Origin: Gammaproteobacteria bacterium
Lineage (GTDB): Bacteria > Pseudomonadota > Gammaproteobacteria > Burkholderiales > Nitrosomonadaceae
Direction: 5' to 3'
NCBI GenBank assembly: GCA_015709635.1
Contig: CP054180.1
Span: 2,790,001-2,854,000 of the forward strand
DNA: 64,000 nt
In this document: positions 23,951 to 33,229 of the stretch, one piece after another
Layout: each line of letters begins with the position of its first letter
How positions within the stretch are numbered: position 1 is the stretch's first letter
The notes under the pieces: model-generated
What the model was told of the DNA's origin: nothing
The model's input: the letters and a program-made list of their open reading frames with translations, nothing else
Database searches by the model: none
Translations under genes and position numbers: made by a program

Positions 23951-25099
23951 ATGAAGTACATCGATGAATTTCGCGCAGGTGCTCTAGCACAGCAAATCGC
24001 CGCCAAGATCACCGCAGAAGCAGATCCCTGCCGTCACTATCATTTCATGGAATTTTGCGGCGGTCATACCCACGCTATTTCACGTTTCGGCATCGTCGAC
24101 CTGCTTCCTGGCAATGTGCGCATGATTCATGGTCCTGGTTGTCCGGTATGTGTTCTGCCTATCGGTCGTGTGCAAAACGCGATTCAATTGGCGCAAACGC
24201 CAGGCGTCATACTGTGCAGTTACGGCGATATGCTGCGCATACCGACTACGCACGGCATGAGTTTATTGAAAGCAAAAGCACAGGGCGCGGATATTCGCAT
24301 GGTATACAGTAGCGCGGATGCGGTAAAAGTCGCGCAACAAAACCCGCAACGGCAGGTCGTTTTCTTTGCTATCGGATTTGAAACCACGACACCACCTACA
24401 GCCGTCGCAATCAAGCAAGCGCAAGCACTTGGCCTGAAAAATTTCTCGGTTTTTTGCAATCACGTCCTGACTCCATCGGCAATTTCTCATATCCTGCAAT
24501 CACCTGAAGTGCGTGAATTCGGTTTGGTCCCCCTGGATGGTTTTATCGGCCCCGCGCATGTTTCCGTCGTGATCGGCAGCCAGCCTTATGAATATTTTTC
24601 CGAAGAGTTCCAGAAACCGGTTGTAATCGCCGGGTTTGAACCGCTTGATGTCATGCAAGCGATTTTGATGCTGATACGCCAAATCAATACAGGTCGGGCT
24701 GAAGTCGAAAACGAATTTACCCGCGCGGTTTTACCGGCAGGCAATATCAAAGCACAGGCATTGGTCGCCGAAGTCTTTGAGCTGCGGCGCACATTTGAAT
24801 GGCGTGGCCTGGGATGGGTGCCTTACAGCGCACTGAAAATCAAATCACGCTACGCCGGTTTCGATGCCGAACAACGTTTCGCAATCCCGACACTTTCCAT
24901 TGCCGACAACAAAGCGTGCGAATGCAGCGCCATTTTACGCGGCGTTAAGCGGCCGCAGGATTGCAAAATTTTTGGCACTGTCTGCACACCCGAAAATCCG
25001 ATCGGCTCCTGCATGGTTTCTTCGGAAGGTGCTTGCGCCGCTCATTATCGCTATGGGCGCTTCCGCGAAAAAGATGATGCCGTAATGGCGGAGAATTAA
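23951..25099 (+). CDS. hypD: Hydrogenase maturation protein HypD
   Basis: The 382-residue protein carries the HypD hallmarks. FCGGHTHA is near residue 35, GPGCPVCVLP near 64-74 and GFETTTPPTA near 137. The C-terminal 4Fe-4S cysteine cluster (CECSAIL, DCKIFGTVC, GSCMVSSEGACAAHY) is also present. It is the redox scaffold on which the Fe(CN)2CO unit of [NiFe]-hydrogenases is assembled with HypC. It starts 21 bp after hypC and overlaps hypE by one base (TAATG), indicating translational coupling. Confidence 0.95.
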   Translation: MKYIDEFRAGALAQQIAAKITAEADPCRHYHFMEFCGGHTHAISRFGIVDLLPGNVRMIHGPGCPVCVLPIGRVQNAIQLAQTPGVILCSYGDMLRIPTTHGMSLLKAKAQGADIRMVYSSADAVKVAQQNPQRQVVFFAIGFETTTPPTAVAIKQAQALGLKNFSVFCNHVLTPSAISHILQSPEVREFGLVPLDGFIGPAHVSVVIGSQPYEYFSEEFQKPVVIAGFEPLDVMQAILMLIRQINTGRAEVENEFTRAVLPAGNIKAQALVAEVFELRRTFEWRGLGWVPYSALKIKSRYAGFDAEQRFAIPTLSIADNKACECSAILRGVKRPQDCKIFGTVCTPENPIGSCMVSSEGACAAHYRYGRFREKDDAVMAEN

Positions 25100-26157
25100 T
25101 GTCGCAAAAAGGCTTCATCAAACCCGGATACACGCGCGCACTCGATCTGAAAAACGGCTGCGTCGAGATGGCGCATGGCAGTGGCGGACGCGCAATGGCA
25201 CAACTGATTCAGCAACTGTTTGTCACTGCATTTGATAATGAATTTTTGCGCCAGATGAATGATCAAGCGTGCTTTCCAAGCTTCAACGGTCGTATGGTGA
25301 TGTCTACCGACAGCCATGTCGTCACCCCCTTATTTTTCCCCGGCGGCGATATCGGCAGCTTGGCAGTGCACGGAACCATTAACGATATCGCCATGGCCGG
25401 CGCAAAGCCCTGCTACCTGGCCGCCGGTTTCATTCTGGAAGAAGGCTTTCCGTTATCGGACCTCAAACGCATTGTCGATTCCATGGCTCAAGCGGCGCGC
25501 ACGGCGCAGGTGCCGATCATCACCGGCGACACCAAAGTAGTGGAAAAAGGCAGCGGCGACGGCGTATTTATTACGACGACCGGTGTCGGCATGGTGCCGG
25601 AAGGCATTCACATTTCCGCAGAAAATGCGCGCCCGGGCGACAAGATACTGGTATCCGGCACGTTGGGAGATCATGGTGTTGCCGTTATGGCGCAGCGCGA
25701 GAACTTGTCGTTTGAAACCAGCATCGAATCGGACACCGCGGCCTTGCATGGATTGGTAGCGCAAATGATCGCAGCCACCCCCAACATCCGCGTATTGCGC
25801 GACCCCACGCGCGGCGGCATCGCCGCCACCCTGAACGAAATCGCCCAACAATCGTCGGTCGGCATGATGATTCATGAAAGTAATCTGCCGATTCGGGAAC
25901 AAGTTCAAGCGGCGTGTGAGTTTCTCGGTCTGGATCCTTTGTATATCGCCAACGAAGGCAAACTCATCGCAATTTGCCCTGCGCAAGATACCGAAAACTT
26001 ACTGCGCGCGATGCGCGCCCACCCGCTAGGTGAAAATGCCGCGATCATCGGTGAAATCATCGAAGATTCACATTATTTTGTGCAAATGCAAACGCGTTTC
26101 GGCGGCAAGCGTGTCGTTGACTGGCTCAGCGGTGAACAATTGCCGCGCATCTGCTAA
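25099..26157 (+). CDS. hypE: Hydrogenase maturation protein HypE
   Basis: The 352-residue AIR-synthase-like ATPase has MAHGSGGRAM near the N-terminus and the metal/ATP block STDSHVVTPLFFPGGDIGSLAVHGTINDIAMAGA. It ends LPRIC, with the C-terminal cysteine that carries the thiocarbamate made cyanide by dehydration. HypF, which supplies the carbamoyl group, is not in the window. It starts on the hypD stop and is followed after 10 bp by hypX. Confidence 0.95.
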   Translation: MSQKGFIKPGYTRALDLKNGCVEMAHGSGGRAMAQLIQQLFVTAFDNEFLRQMNDQACFPSFNGRMVMSTDSHVVTPLFFPGGDIGSLAVHGTINDIAMAGAKPCYLAAGFILEEGFPLSDLKRIVDSMAQAARTAQVPIITGDTKVVEKGSGDGVFITTTGVGMVPEGIHISAENARPGDKILVSGTLGDHGVAVMAQRENLSFETSIESDTAALHGLVAQMIAATPNIRVLRDPTRGGIAATLNEIAQQSSVGMMIHESNLPIREQVQAACEFLGLDPLYIANEGKLIAICPAQDTENLLRAMRAHPLGENAAIIGEIIEDSHYFVQMQTRFGGKRVVDWLSGEQLPRIC

Positions 26158-26167
26158 GCCTCGCGAA

Positions 26168-27871
26168 TTGAAAATCCTGTTTCTTACGCACAGCTTCAAC
26201 AGCTTAGCGCAACGGCTGTTTGTTGAATTAACACAACGTGGACACGAGCTTTCCATCGAATTTGACATCAACGATGCGATCACTTGCGAAGCTGTCGAAT
26301 TGTTCCAACCCGACCTGATTATCGCGCCATTTCTGAAACGCGCCATCCCGGAAACGGTTTGGCGCCAACATACTTGCTTTATCGTGCATCCCGGAATTGT
26401 TGGAGATCGCGGCCCTTCGGCGTTGGATTGGGCGATTATGAACAATCTGCCGGAATGGGGGGTAACCGTATTACAGGCCAATGCGGAAATGGATGCCGGC
26501 GATATCTGGGCGGCAGAAGTTTTCCCAATGCGACTGGCCAAAAAAAGCAGCCTGTACCGCCATGAAGTCGTAGAAGCGGCTACCCGCGCTGTTTTAACCG
26601 CGATCATACGATTTGAATCCGGCGTCTATAAGCCGGTACCGTTGGATTATTCACACACCGATGTTCGCGGACGCTTACATGTACCCATCCGGCAAAGCGA
26701 CCGCTGCATCGATTGGCAGCATGACAACACGCGCACGATTCTGAGAAAAATCCATGCCGCCGACGGATTCCCGGGCGTTCTTGATCCGCTGTTTGGTGAG
26801 TCCTATTATCTGTTCGACGCACGCCATGAAGCAAGCTTGACCGGTAATAAGCCTGGAACCATCATAGCCAAGCGCAACAACGCCATATGCCGCGCCACAA
26901 CCGATGGCGCAATCTGGATTGGTCATTTGAAACATAAACACGATACCGAACCGGCTTTTAAGCTGGCGGCCACAACCACCCTACAAAACCATTTAGCCGA
27001 TGTGCCGGAAATACCGGACGATCCCTTCGCAAAAACAGGCGCGGACACTTACCGGGATATCTGGTTCGAGCAAAAAAATACGGTTGGCTATTTGCATTTT
27101 GATTTTTATAACGGTGCGATGGATACCCATCAATGCGAACGCTTGCGTGATGCTTATCTAAAAGCAATTAGCCGTGATGTGCGCGTTATCGTACTCATGG
27201 GCGGTCCGGATTTCTGGAGCAACGGCATACATTTAAATCACATCGAGCACGCCGCCAGTCCGGCTGATGAATCCTGGCACAACATCAACGCCATGAACGA
27301 TCTGGTGTATGCCATCATCACCACCGATCGCCAACTCACAATCGCCGCGCTGCAAGGCAATGCTGGTGCCGGCGGCGTATTTCTATCACTGGCGGCTGAT
27401 TATATTTTTGCGCGCGCAAACACCATGCTGAATCCGCATTATAAAAGCATGGGAAATCTCTACGGCTCGGAATATTGGACTTATCTGCTACCACGGCGGG
27501 TTGGTGCATCGCAAGTAAACTCATTGATACACAATCGCTTACCGGTCGGCGCACAAAAAGCCCGGGAAATCGGACTGATCGATGATTGTTTTGCTTTGAG
27601 TCCGGAAGCATTCGACAAGGAAATTACCCGTATCGCAGAAGCCTTTGCTGCGGATCCAGGTTTCTTTGCGCTGCTGCAGCAAAAGAAACAGCGGCGACTG
27701 CGGGATGAGCAACAAAAACCTTTACAAAGTTATCGAGACGAAGAACTCCGTCGCATGCAACTCAATTTCTACGGCTTTGACCCCAGCTATCATGTCGCGC
27801 GCTACCATTTCGTGCACAAAATCCCGTATGGCTGGACACCCCGTTATCTAGCCCGGCATCGTCGCCTTTAA
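26168..27871 (+). CDS. hypX: HypX, aerobic CO-ligand synthase for hydrogenase maturation
   Basis: The 567-residue protein fuses an N-terminal formyltransferase-like domain to a C-terminal crotonase domain. The first spans about residues 1-270 (LKILFLTHSFNSLAQRLFVEL, IVHPGIVGDRGPSALDWAI). The second spans about 290-567 (GNAGAGGVFLSLAADYIFA, YGSEYWTYLLPRRVG). HypX uses formyl-THF and CoA to make formyl-CoA and then CO for the active-site Fe under air. It starts with a TTG at 26168, 10 bp after hypE; no ATG fits. Its TAA lies in the terminal repeat of MITE-like copy B. Presence of HypX implies a hydrogenase matured with O2 present. Confidence 0.9.
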   Translation: MKILFLTHSFNSLAQRLFVELTQRGHELSIEFDINDAITCEAVELFQPDLIIAPFLKRAIPETVWRQHTCFIVHPGIVGDRGPSALDWAIMNNLPEWGVTVLQANAEMDAGDIWAAEVFPMRLAKKSSLYRHEVVEAATRAVLTAIIRFESGVYKPVPLDYSHTDVRGRLHVPIRQSDRCIDWQHDNTRTILRKIHAADGFPGVLDPLFGESYYLFDARHEASLTGNKPGTIIAKRNNAICRATTDGAIWIGHLKHKHDTEPAFKLAATTTLQNHLADVPEIPDDPFAKTGADTYRDIWFEQKNTVGYLHFDFYNGAMDTHQCERLRDAYLKAISRDVRVIVLMGGPDFWSNGIHLNHIEHAASPADESWHNINAMNDLVYAIITTDRQLTIAALQGNAGAGGVFLSLAADYIFARANTMLNPHYKSMGNLYGSEYWTYLLPRRVGASQVNSLIHNRLPVGAQKAREIGLIDDCFALSPEAFDKEITRIAEAFAADPGFFALLQQKKQRRLRDEQQKPLQSYRDEELRRMQLNFYGFDPSYHVARYHFVHKIPYGWTPRYLARHRRL

Positions 27872-28021
27872 GAAAAGAAAGCGCTGAAAAATTGCCGCAC
27901 TCGGTCATACCGCGCTGAAATCAGGCTCAACATACTTATTTGCCATTCGTACACTGCGTTTTTTCACCTGATTTCGCCTTACCTGACTGTCACTCACTAC
28001 CTTTTTCAGAACTTCTCTTTA
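27869..28021. repeat. MITE-like dispersed repeat, copy B
   Basis: The element of about 150 bp matches copy A (9129-9273) through most of its length, with the same order of blocks (GTCATRCYGCG, TGAAATCAGG, CACTACCTTTTTCAGA). Its terminal repeats are TAAGAAAAGAAAGCGCTGAA(AAA) and the reverse complement of TTTTTCAGAACTTCTCTTTA. The hypX TAA stop codon is again the first three bases of the element. No coding content is seen. Confidence 0.7.
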
Positions 28022-28052
28022 TATGGAATCCCGGCCACAACAAAGATCTTCC

Positions 28053-28496
28053 TCATCGCCGGCTTGTCTTGTCGTGCAGCTTGTAACGTTCAACCAGATT
28101 GGGATCGAACTCAGGCGGCTTCTCCGCGGGAGGAATCACACCGGGACATTGCTTGATGGCCGCCCACTGCTGTATCGCATCGTATTCGCTTTTGAGCTGC
28201 GCATACTCGGCTTCTTGTTCCTTGGTTCCCCCCAGCGCAAACAAGGTAGCCCAGGAAAGCGACAAATCCGCGCCGAGAACCCATTTATCCTTCGCTTGCG
28301 CTCTATCATCCGGTTTTCCCGTCAATTGACTGACTCTGTTTTGAATTCGCACAATTTCCGCCAGTAACTCCTCGCAATTATAAGTTTGAAATTGTGCTGG
28401 TGAGATATAGGGTGCTTGATGATTTCCCGATGATGCCACACAACCGGATAACGAAATGACAACAATAAAAAAAATAGCAGCAATTAGTCTCTTCAT
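28053..28496 (-). CDS. Small outer-membrane or periplasmic lipoprotein, unknown function
   Basis: The 147-residue protein has a lipoprotein signal (MKRLIAAIFFIVVISLSGC, lipobox LSGC). The mature part has a conserved-looking CEELLAEIVRIQNRVSQLTG helix, a GADLSLSWATLFALGGTKEQEAEYAQLKSEYDAI middle, and a Pro-rich tail. It resembles small lipoproteins common near envelope genes, but I do not recognise a family. The ATG at 28496 has AAGGGAAG before it; the GTG at 28505 is less likely. Confidence 0.7.
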   Translation of the reverse strand: MKRLIAAIFFIVVISLSGCVASSGNHQAPYISPAQFQTYNCEELLAEIVRIQNRVSQLTGKPDDRAQAKDKWVLGADLSLSWATLFALGGTKEQEAEYAQLKSEYDAIQQWAAIKQCPGVIPPAEKPPEFDPNLVERYKLHDKTSRR

Positions 28497-28881
28497 AACA
28501 ACCACTTCCCTTTCAAGTTATTGCACTGGCGGATACCTATACGCATATTCATTTTGACGAATTGTACACTGATATCCGCTTGCTCAAGATCGCATTATGA
28601 AATTGATTGAAACAGCCCAGGCTTGAGACACTGCAGACAGAACTGAAACGGTCAATCAAATTGAGGAATCTGTCCACACGGGTAGATTATTTATTCTCTG
28701 CAATTGCAGTAGAAAAACAATTCAACACACTCAGGCTATTGATTGAACACGTCGCCACTATTCACTGGAGTTCTTTTATCGCTGCTATTGATGGTGATGC
28801 ACATCATACTCAGACTTTAAATGCAAAAAAGCCACAGAGAAAACTGCATCTCTGTGGCTACTAATTTTGTTTCTATTCTAA
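28497..28881. other. Intergenic region between lipoprotein and PEP-CTERM genes
   Basis: About 385 bases hold no convincing gene. A 258-base open frame at 28607-28864 on the plus strand runs into the terminator of the neighbouring minus-strand gene and is not supported. Confidence 0.5.
28830..28859 (-). terminator. Terminator of the PEP-CTERM gene
   Basis: On the minus strand AGCCACAGAGA pairs with TCTCTGTGGCT, followed by TTTTTTGC. It lies about 20 bases after the PEP-CTERM stop codon. Confidence 0.85.
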
Positions 28882-29760
28882 TTACGCTGCTACACGGCGG
28901 CGTGCTGAGAAACCGATTAAGCCAAGACCAGCCAGTAACATAGCATAGGTTTCTGGTTCTGGAACAGCCATGATGTATTCATAACCAAAAGATGCTGTAT
29001 GACCATTTGCAATGGCCCCCAGATCATAAGCCAGATTAATTGAGCTATCAGCAAAACCATAGCTACCCACCGCTTGAGCCGCAGCTAACATGGCAGCAGG
29101 ATCAACCGGGCTGCAGCAGCTAAACGGATCAATATACGGAGCAATTGCAAAAGCTGATGCACTGGTTGTGTTATGCAGCGTTAACGACCATCCATCCAAA
29201 CTTGTAGCCGTAACTGCAGCATCATTTCCTAATGCACCGATTACGTTGGTTGTGCCAAACCCGAGACCAGCTGGAACACCTTGGTCAGGATCAACACCGA
29301 CACCCCATTGCACACCGGTAGCGTTCGCACCCGTATTGTTTGTCAATTGAATTTGAACGGCAACGTGACCGCTGGTAGGAATACTTACTGTTTCAACCAG
29401 ACTCCAACCGCCACCGCCACCGCCAAGATTGGTAACAACGGAAATGCTACCTCCTACGCCGAAAGCAGTAGTTGCCAGTGGATTGTTACCAGCCACTTCG
29501 TCGGCAACAGCAACAGATGCACCATTGGCATTGAGCGACCAATTGGATGCCCATGTTCCCAGGTTAACGAATTCTCTTCCATTGAAGCTCAAGCCGAGAG
29601 GACCTGCCGAAGAAAAGTAACCCGCATCGTCAATCGTTGCGGAAGTTGTGCCAAAACCGCTGATCACGGTTGGAGCAGCTTGCGCTGCAGTAACAAAAGA
29701 ACCGCACAAAGCAATTGCGACAACTTGTGTCAGGCAATTTTTTTTCAATTCGAATTTCAT
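28882..29760 (-). CDS. PEP-CTERM sorting domain protein
   Basis: The 292-residue exported protein has a signal peptide (about residues 1-28, ALCGSFVTAAQAA). A Gly/Ala/Asn-rich beta body follows, and the C-terminal tripartite sorting signal is VPEPETYAMLLAGLGLIGFSARRRVAA (PEP motif, hydrophobic helix, Arg cluster). It would be processed by an exosortase, which is not encoded in this window. AAGGAGTAGATT precedes the ATG. The function of the body domain is unknown. Confidence 0.9.
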   Translation of the reverse strand: MKFELKKNCLTQVVAIALCGSFVTAAQAAPTVISGFGTTSATIDDAGYFSSAGPLGLSFNGREFVNLGTWASNWSLNANGASVAVADEVAGNNPLATTAFGVGGSISVVTNLGGGGGGWSLVETVSIPTSGHVAVQIQLTNNTGANATGVQWGVGVDPDQGVPAGLGFGTTNVIGALGNDAAVTATSLDGWSLTLHNTTSASAFAIAPYIDPFSCCSPVDPAAMLAAAQAVGSYGFADSSINLAYDLGAIANGHTASFGYEYIMAVPEPETYAMLLAGLGLIGFSARRRVAA

Positions 29761-30118
29761 AATCTACTCCTTAAATTTATAGTTGCAACATAAAATAGTT
29801 GTTAGAATCTTCGCTCTTTACAACCAACTTAAATCTCGAACTACCCATTAACCAATTAAACTTTGTATATTTCAATGCAAAATTTATTTAACGATTACAG
29901 CGTGTTCCATTATAGGTTTGGATTTTTTTAAGTACATAGAACATCACTCCCGTTTTGTTAGTACACGTGTACCGCAATTGTCCCTTCCGAAATTCGTTAT
30001 GTTGTGCGGTCCGGATGATGCTGGACTTCATTTCGTTCCAGCCATTGCCGTGATAATCTCCGATAAAGAAGCTTGCCGTAACCAACCATTTCCGATGATT
30101 TTTTTAATGTAACAATCC
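29761..30118. other. Intergenic region upstream of traB-like gene
   Basis: About 358 AT-rich bases separate divergent genes and presumably carry both promoters. A 198-base minus-strand open frame at 29888-30085 (TTG start, no ribosome site) cannot be supported as a gene. Confidence 0.5.
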
Positions 30119-31360
30119 ATGATCGATAAACAAGAACAAACCATCCCCTTAACCGCGGGAAACGACACACAAGCCGAGCCGATCAAGACCATCAAAGTCA
30201 ATAGCAGCAGCATCACGTTACTGGGAACCGCGCATGTCTCAAAAGCCAGTGCAGATAAGGTGCAAGAGCTCATCGCTACGGGTCAGTACGACGCGGTGGC
30301 AGTCGAATTGTGTCCAAGCCGGCATAAAGTAATCGTGAATCCTGATGCAATGGCCAGGATGGATCTATTCCAGGTCATAAAAAACGGTCAGGCGAGCATG
30401 GTTGCCGCCAGTCTGGCGCTAGGCGCTTTTCAGCAGCGCATGGCGGAACAGTTTGGGATTGAACCGGGTGCCGAAATGCGTGTTGCAATCAAGGATGCGC
30501 AAGCAGCCAAATTGCCGGTGCTCTTGATCGATCGAGAAATCGGCACGACCATGAAGCGGATCTATCACAGTGTGCCGTGGTGGAAACGCATCAACCTCTT
30601 AGGCGGTTTGATCGCCAGTGTCATCAGTCAGGAGAAATTCAGCGCGGCCGAGATTGAAAGACTGAAAGAAGGCGATGTACTGGAAAGTTCTTTCTCACAG
30701 TTTGCAGAAGATGAAAAAGATTTATTCCGTCCGCTCATCAGCGAACGGGATGAATATATGACCGCCCGTCTCATCAAAGAATGCCAAGAAAACGACTATC
30801 GGCATGTTTTGGCGGTCGTCGGTGCCGGTCATCTAAGCGGCATGGCACGGCAATTTGAAGAACGCCATATTGCCGATCCGGATGAACGTATTACGCAACT
30901 GGATACCATTCCGCCGCCATCACCGTGGCTCAAACTCATTCCCTGGCTGATCGTGGTATTCGTTTTAGTCGGTTTCGTTTTTGGCTTTATGCAAAGCCCG
31001 GATATCGGCATCAGCATGGTCATGGATTGGGTACTGATAACCGGTGGACTATCCGCTGTGGGGACAGCCATCGCTTTCGCACACCCGCTGTCGATTCTGA
31101 GCGCTTTTCTGGCGGCTCCCATCACGACGTTGCACCCGGCCATTGGCGCCGGGATGGTCGTGGCAGCCGTTGAAGCTTATTTGCGCAAGCCCAAGGTCAG
31201 CGATTTCAACCAGCTCAGAACCGACACCACCAGCTTGAAAGGCTGGTGGAATAATCAAGTCACGCGCGTTTTATTGATTTTCATTTTATCTTCGCTCGGC
31301 GCTGCCATTGGCACTTATGTCGCCGGGTTCCGAATCTTCGAGCAACTGAGCAGCAGCTAA
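30119..31360 (+). CDS. TraB/GumN family membrane protein
   Basis: The 413-residue protein begins with a TraB-type domain: LLGTAHVSKASADKVQELI, VAVELCPSRHK and VLAVVGAGHLSGMARQF. About three membrane helices follow in the C-terminal 130 residues (WLIVVFVLVGFVFGF, HPLSILSAFLAAPITTLHPAIGAG, VLLIFILSSLGAAIGTY). TraB in Enterococcus limits pheromone; bacterial homologues with this layout have unknown roles, possibly as membrane-bound proteases with Tiki-like GxxH/E motifs. The ATG at 30119 is used; no strong ribosome site is seen. It precedes an ABC exporter by 18 bp and is probably co-transcribed with it. Confidence 0.85.
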   Translation: MIDKQEQTIPLTAGNDTQAEPIKTIKVNSSSITLLGTAHVSKASADKVQELIATGQYDAVAVELCPSRHKVIVNPDAMARMDLFQVIKNGQASMVAASLALGAFQQRMAEQFGIEPGAEMRVAIKDAQAAKLPVLLIDREIGTTMKRIYHSVPWWKRINLLGGLIASVISQEKFSAAEIERLKEGDVLESSFSQFAEDEKDLFRPLISERDEYMTARLIKECQENDYRHVLAVVGAGHLSGMARQFEERHIADPDERITQLDTIPPPSPWLKLIPWLIVVFVLVGFVFGFMQSPDIGISMVMDWVLITGGLSAVGTAIAFAHPLSILSAFLAAPITTLHPAIGAGMVVAAVEAYLRKPKVSDFNQLRTDTTSLKGWWNNQVTRVLLIFILSSLGAAIGTYVAGFRIFEQLSSS

Positions 31361-31378
31361 ACCAAGCATATTTTGAAC

Positions 31379-33229
31379 ATGTTCGGCTTCTTTGAGCGTC
31401 TGATCGATCCATATCCACCGGAACATCCTGCGGAGCCGCCGAAAGGGTTATACGCCTTTTGCCGCCATTACATTCGCGGCATCGAACGCTATCTCGCCAT
31501 ACTGGCGCTGCTGACCACACTGTTGGCCATCAGCGAAGCGATGCTCTACAGCTTGGTCGGACAAATGGTCGATTGGCTGGCGGAACAGAAAACCGAACAC
31601 TTCTTTGAGAACGAATGGCCAACGTTGTTGGGCATGTCGGTTTTCATTCTGCTATGGATTCCCATGCTGGTGCTGGCGCACGCCATGGTCATCAACCAGA
31701 TGCTGATGGGTAACTTCCCGATGCGGGTGCGCTGGTTGTCGCACCGTTATCTGCTCAACCAAAGTTATGCGTTTTTTCAGTATGAATTCAGCGGACGGAT
31801 CGCCACCAAAGTCATGCAAACCGCACTGGCGGTGCGCGAAACGGTGCTGAAACTGCTCGACGTCATGTTGTTCGTCATCATTTATCTGACCACCACCCTG
31901 CTGCTGGTGCTCAACGCCGATCCATATCTCTGCTTGCCTTTACTGGTGTGGTTGATTTTATACATCGGCATCCTGTGGTATTTCGTGCCGCGCTTAAAAC
32001 ACATCTCCACGTTGCAAGCCGATGCGCGCGCCTTGATGACCGGCCGCATCGTCGATAGTTACACCAATATCCTGACGCTGAAATTGTTTTCCCGCAGTCA
32101 GCGGGAATCGGCCTACGCTCAAGCCGGCATGCAAGAATTCATGGCCACGGTCTATCCGCAAATGCGCCTGGCGACCGGTCTGAATTTCAGCGTCTGGACC
32201 ATCAACATGCTGATGGTGTTCGCAACCGGCGCATTGGGGCTTGCGCTATGGCTGCAAGGCAATATCGGCCCCGGCGCGATCGCCATCGTCATGAGCCTGG
32301 CGATCCGCATGACCGGCATGTCGCATTGGATCATGTGGGAAGTCAATATGTTATTCGAAAATATGGGCACCGTGCAGGACGGCATCAACACCATTTCCAG
32401 CCCGCAACTCGTTACCGATGTTCCCGATGCCAAAGAACTGGTCGTGCAGCGAGGCGCGATTCACTTCAGTCACGTCGTTTTCTCCTACCACCCGGAACAA
32501 CACGAGTCGCTGCGCATTTTTTCCGATCTCAATCTGCATATCGCCGCCGGTGAGAAAGTCGGCATCGTCGGCCGCTCGGGCGCGGGCAAATCGACTTTCG
32601 TCAACCTGTTGTTACGCTTTTACGACATTCAGCACGGCAGCATCACCATCGACGGGCAAGATATCCATAGGGTCACGCAAGACAGCCTGCGCGCCAATAT
32701 CGCCATGGTGACGCAAGATACTTCATTGCTGCACCGCTCGGTGCGCGACAATATTCTGTTCGGCCGGCCGGATGCCACCGATGCGCAAATGATTGCAGCT
32801 GCCAAACAAGCACATGCCCATGAATTCATCCTGGCGTTGCGCGACATCAAAGGCCGCACCGGCTACGACGCGCATGTCGGCGAGCGCGGCGTCACGCTCT
32901 CTGGCGGCCAGCGGCAACGCATCGCCATCGCGCGCGTGCTGCTCAAGAATGCGCCCATTCTGGTGCTGGATGAAGCCACTTCGGCGCTGGATTCCGAAGT
33001 CGAGGCGGGCATCCAGCAAAGCCTGTATCAATTGATGGAAGGCAAAACGGTGATCGCCATCGCACACCGCTTATCCACCATCGCAGCTATGGACCGGCTC
33101 ATCGTTTTCGACAAGGGCAAAATCGTCGAGCAGGGCAGTCACGCCAAACTCATCGCCAACGACCAGCTCTACGCGCAACTGTGGAATCATCAATCCGGCG
33201 GATTTCTGGGATTACTGGACAATCAGTAA
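31379..33229 (+). CDS. ABC exporter, permease-ATPase half transporter (MsbA-like)
   Basis: The 616-residue protein has six membrane helices in residues 30-320. The nucleotide-binding domain has Walker A GRSGAGKST, Q-loop VTQDTSLL, signature LSGGQRQRIAI, Walker B ILVLDEATSALD and the H-loop IAHRLST. It is a type IV homodimeric exporter of lipids, peptides or drugs; the substrate is unknown. The start is the ATG at 31379; a TTG two codons upstream is possible. It is coupled to the TraB-like gene. Confidence 0.9.
   Translation: MFGFFERLIDPYPPEHPAEPPKGLYAFCRHYIRGIERYLAILALLTTLLAISEAMLYSLVGQMVDWLAEQKTEHFFENEWPTLLGMSVFILLWIPMLVLAHAMVINQMLMGNFPMRVRWLSHRYLLNQSYAFFQYEFSGRIATKVMQTALAVRETVLKLLDVMLFVIIYLTTTLLLVLNADPYLCLPLLVWLILYIGILWYFVPRLKHISTLQADARALMTGRIVDSYTNILTLKLFSRSQRESAYAQAGMQEFMATVYPQMRLATGLNFSVWTINMLMVFATGALGLALWLQGNIGPGAIAIVMSLAIRMTGMSHWIMWEVNMLFENMGTVQDGINTISSPQLVTDVPDAKELVVQRGAIHFSHVVFSYHPEQHESLRIFSDLNLHIAAGEKVGIVGRSGAGKSTFVNLLLRFYDIQHGSITIDGQDIHRVTQDSLRANIAMVTQDTSLLHRSVRDNILFGRPDATDAQMIAAAKQAHAHEFILALRDIKGRTGYDAHVGERGVTLSGGQRQRIAIARVLLKNAPILVLDEATSALDSEVEAGIQQSLYQLMEGKTVIAIAHRLSTIAAMDRLIVFDKGKIVEQGSHAKLIANDQLYAQLWNHQSGGFLGLLDNQ

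Noticed and set aside
28607..28864. 85-codon plus-strand frame
   Set aside because: Runs through the terminator of the PEP-CTERM gene and has no start signal.
29888..30085. 65-codon minus-strand frame upstream of the TraB-like gene
   Set aside because: TTG start without ribosome site, in a promoter-like AT-rich region; two cysteines near the end are suggestive but no family fits.
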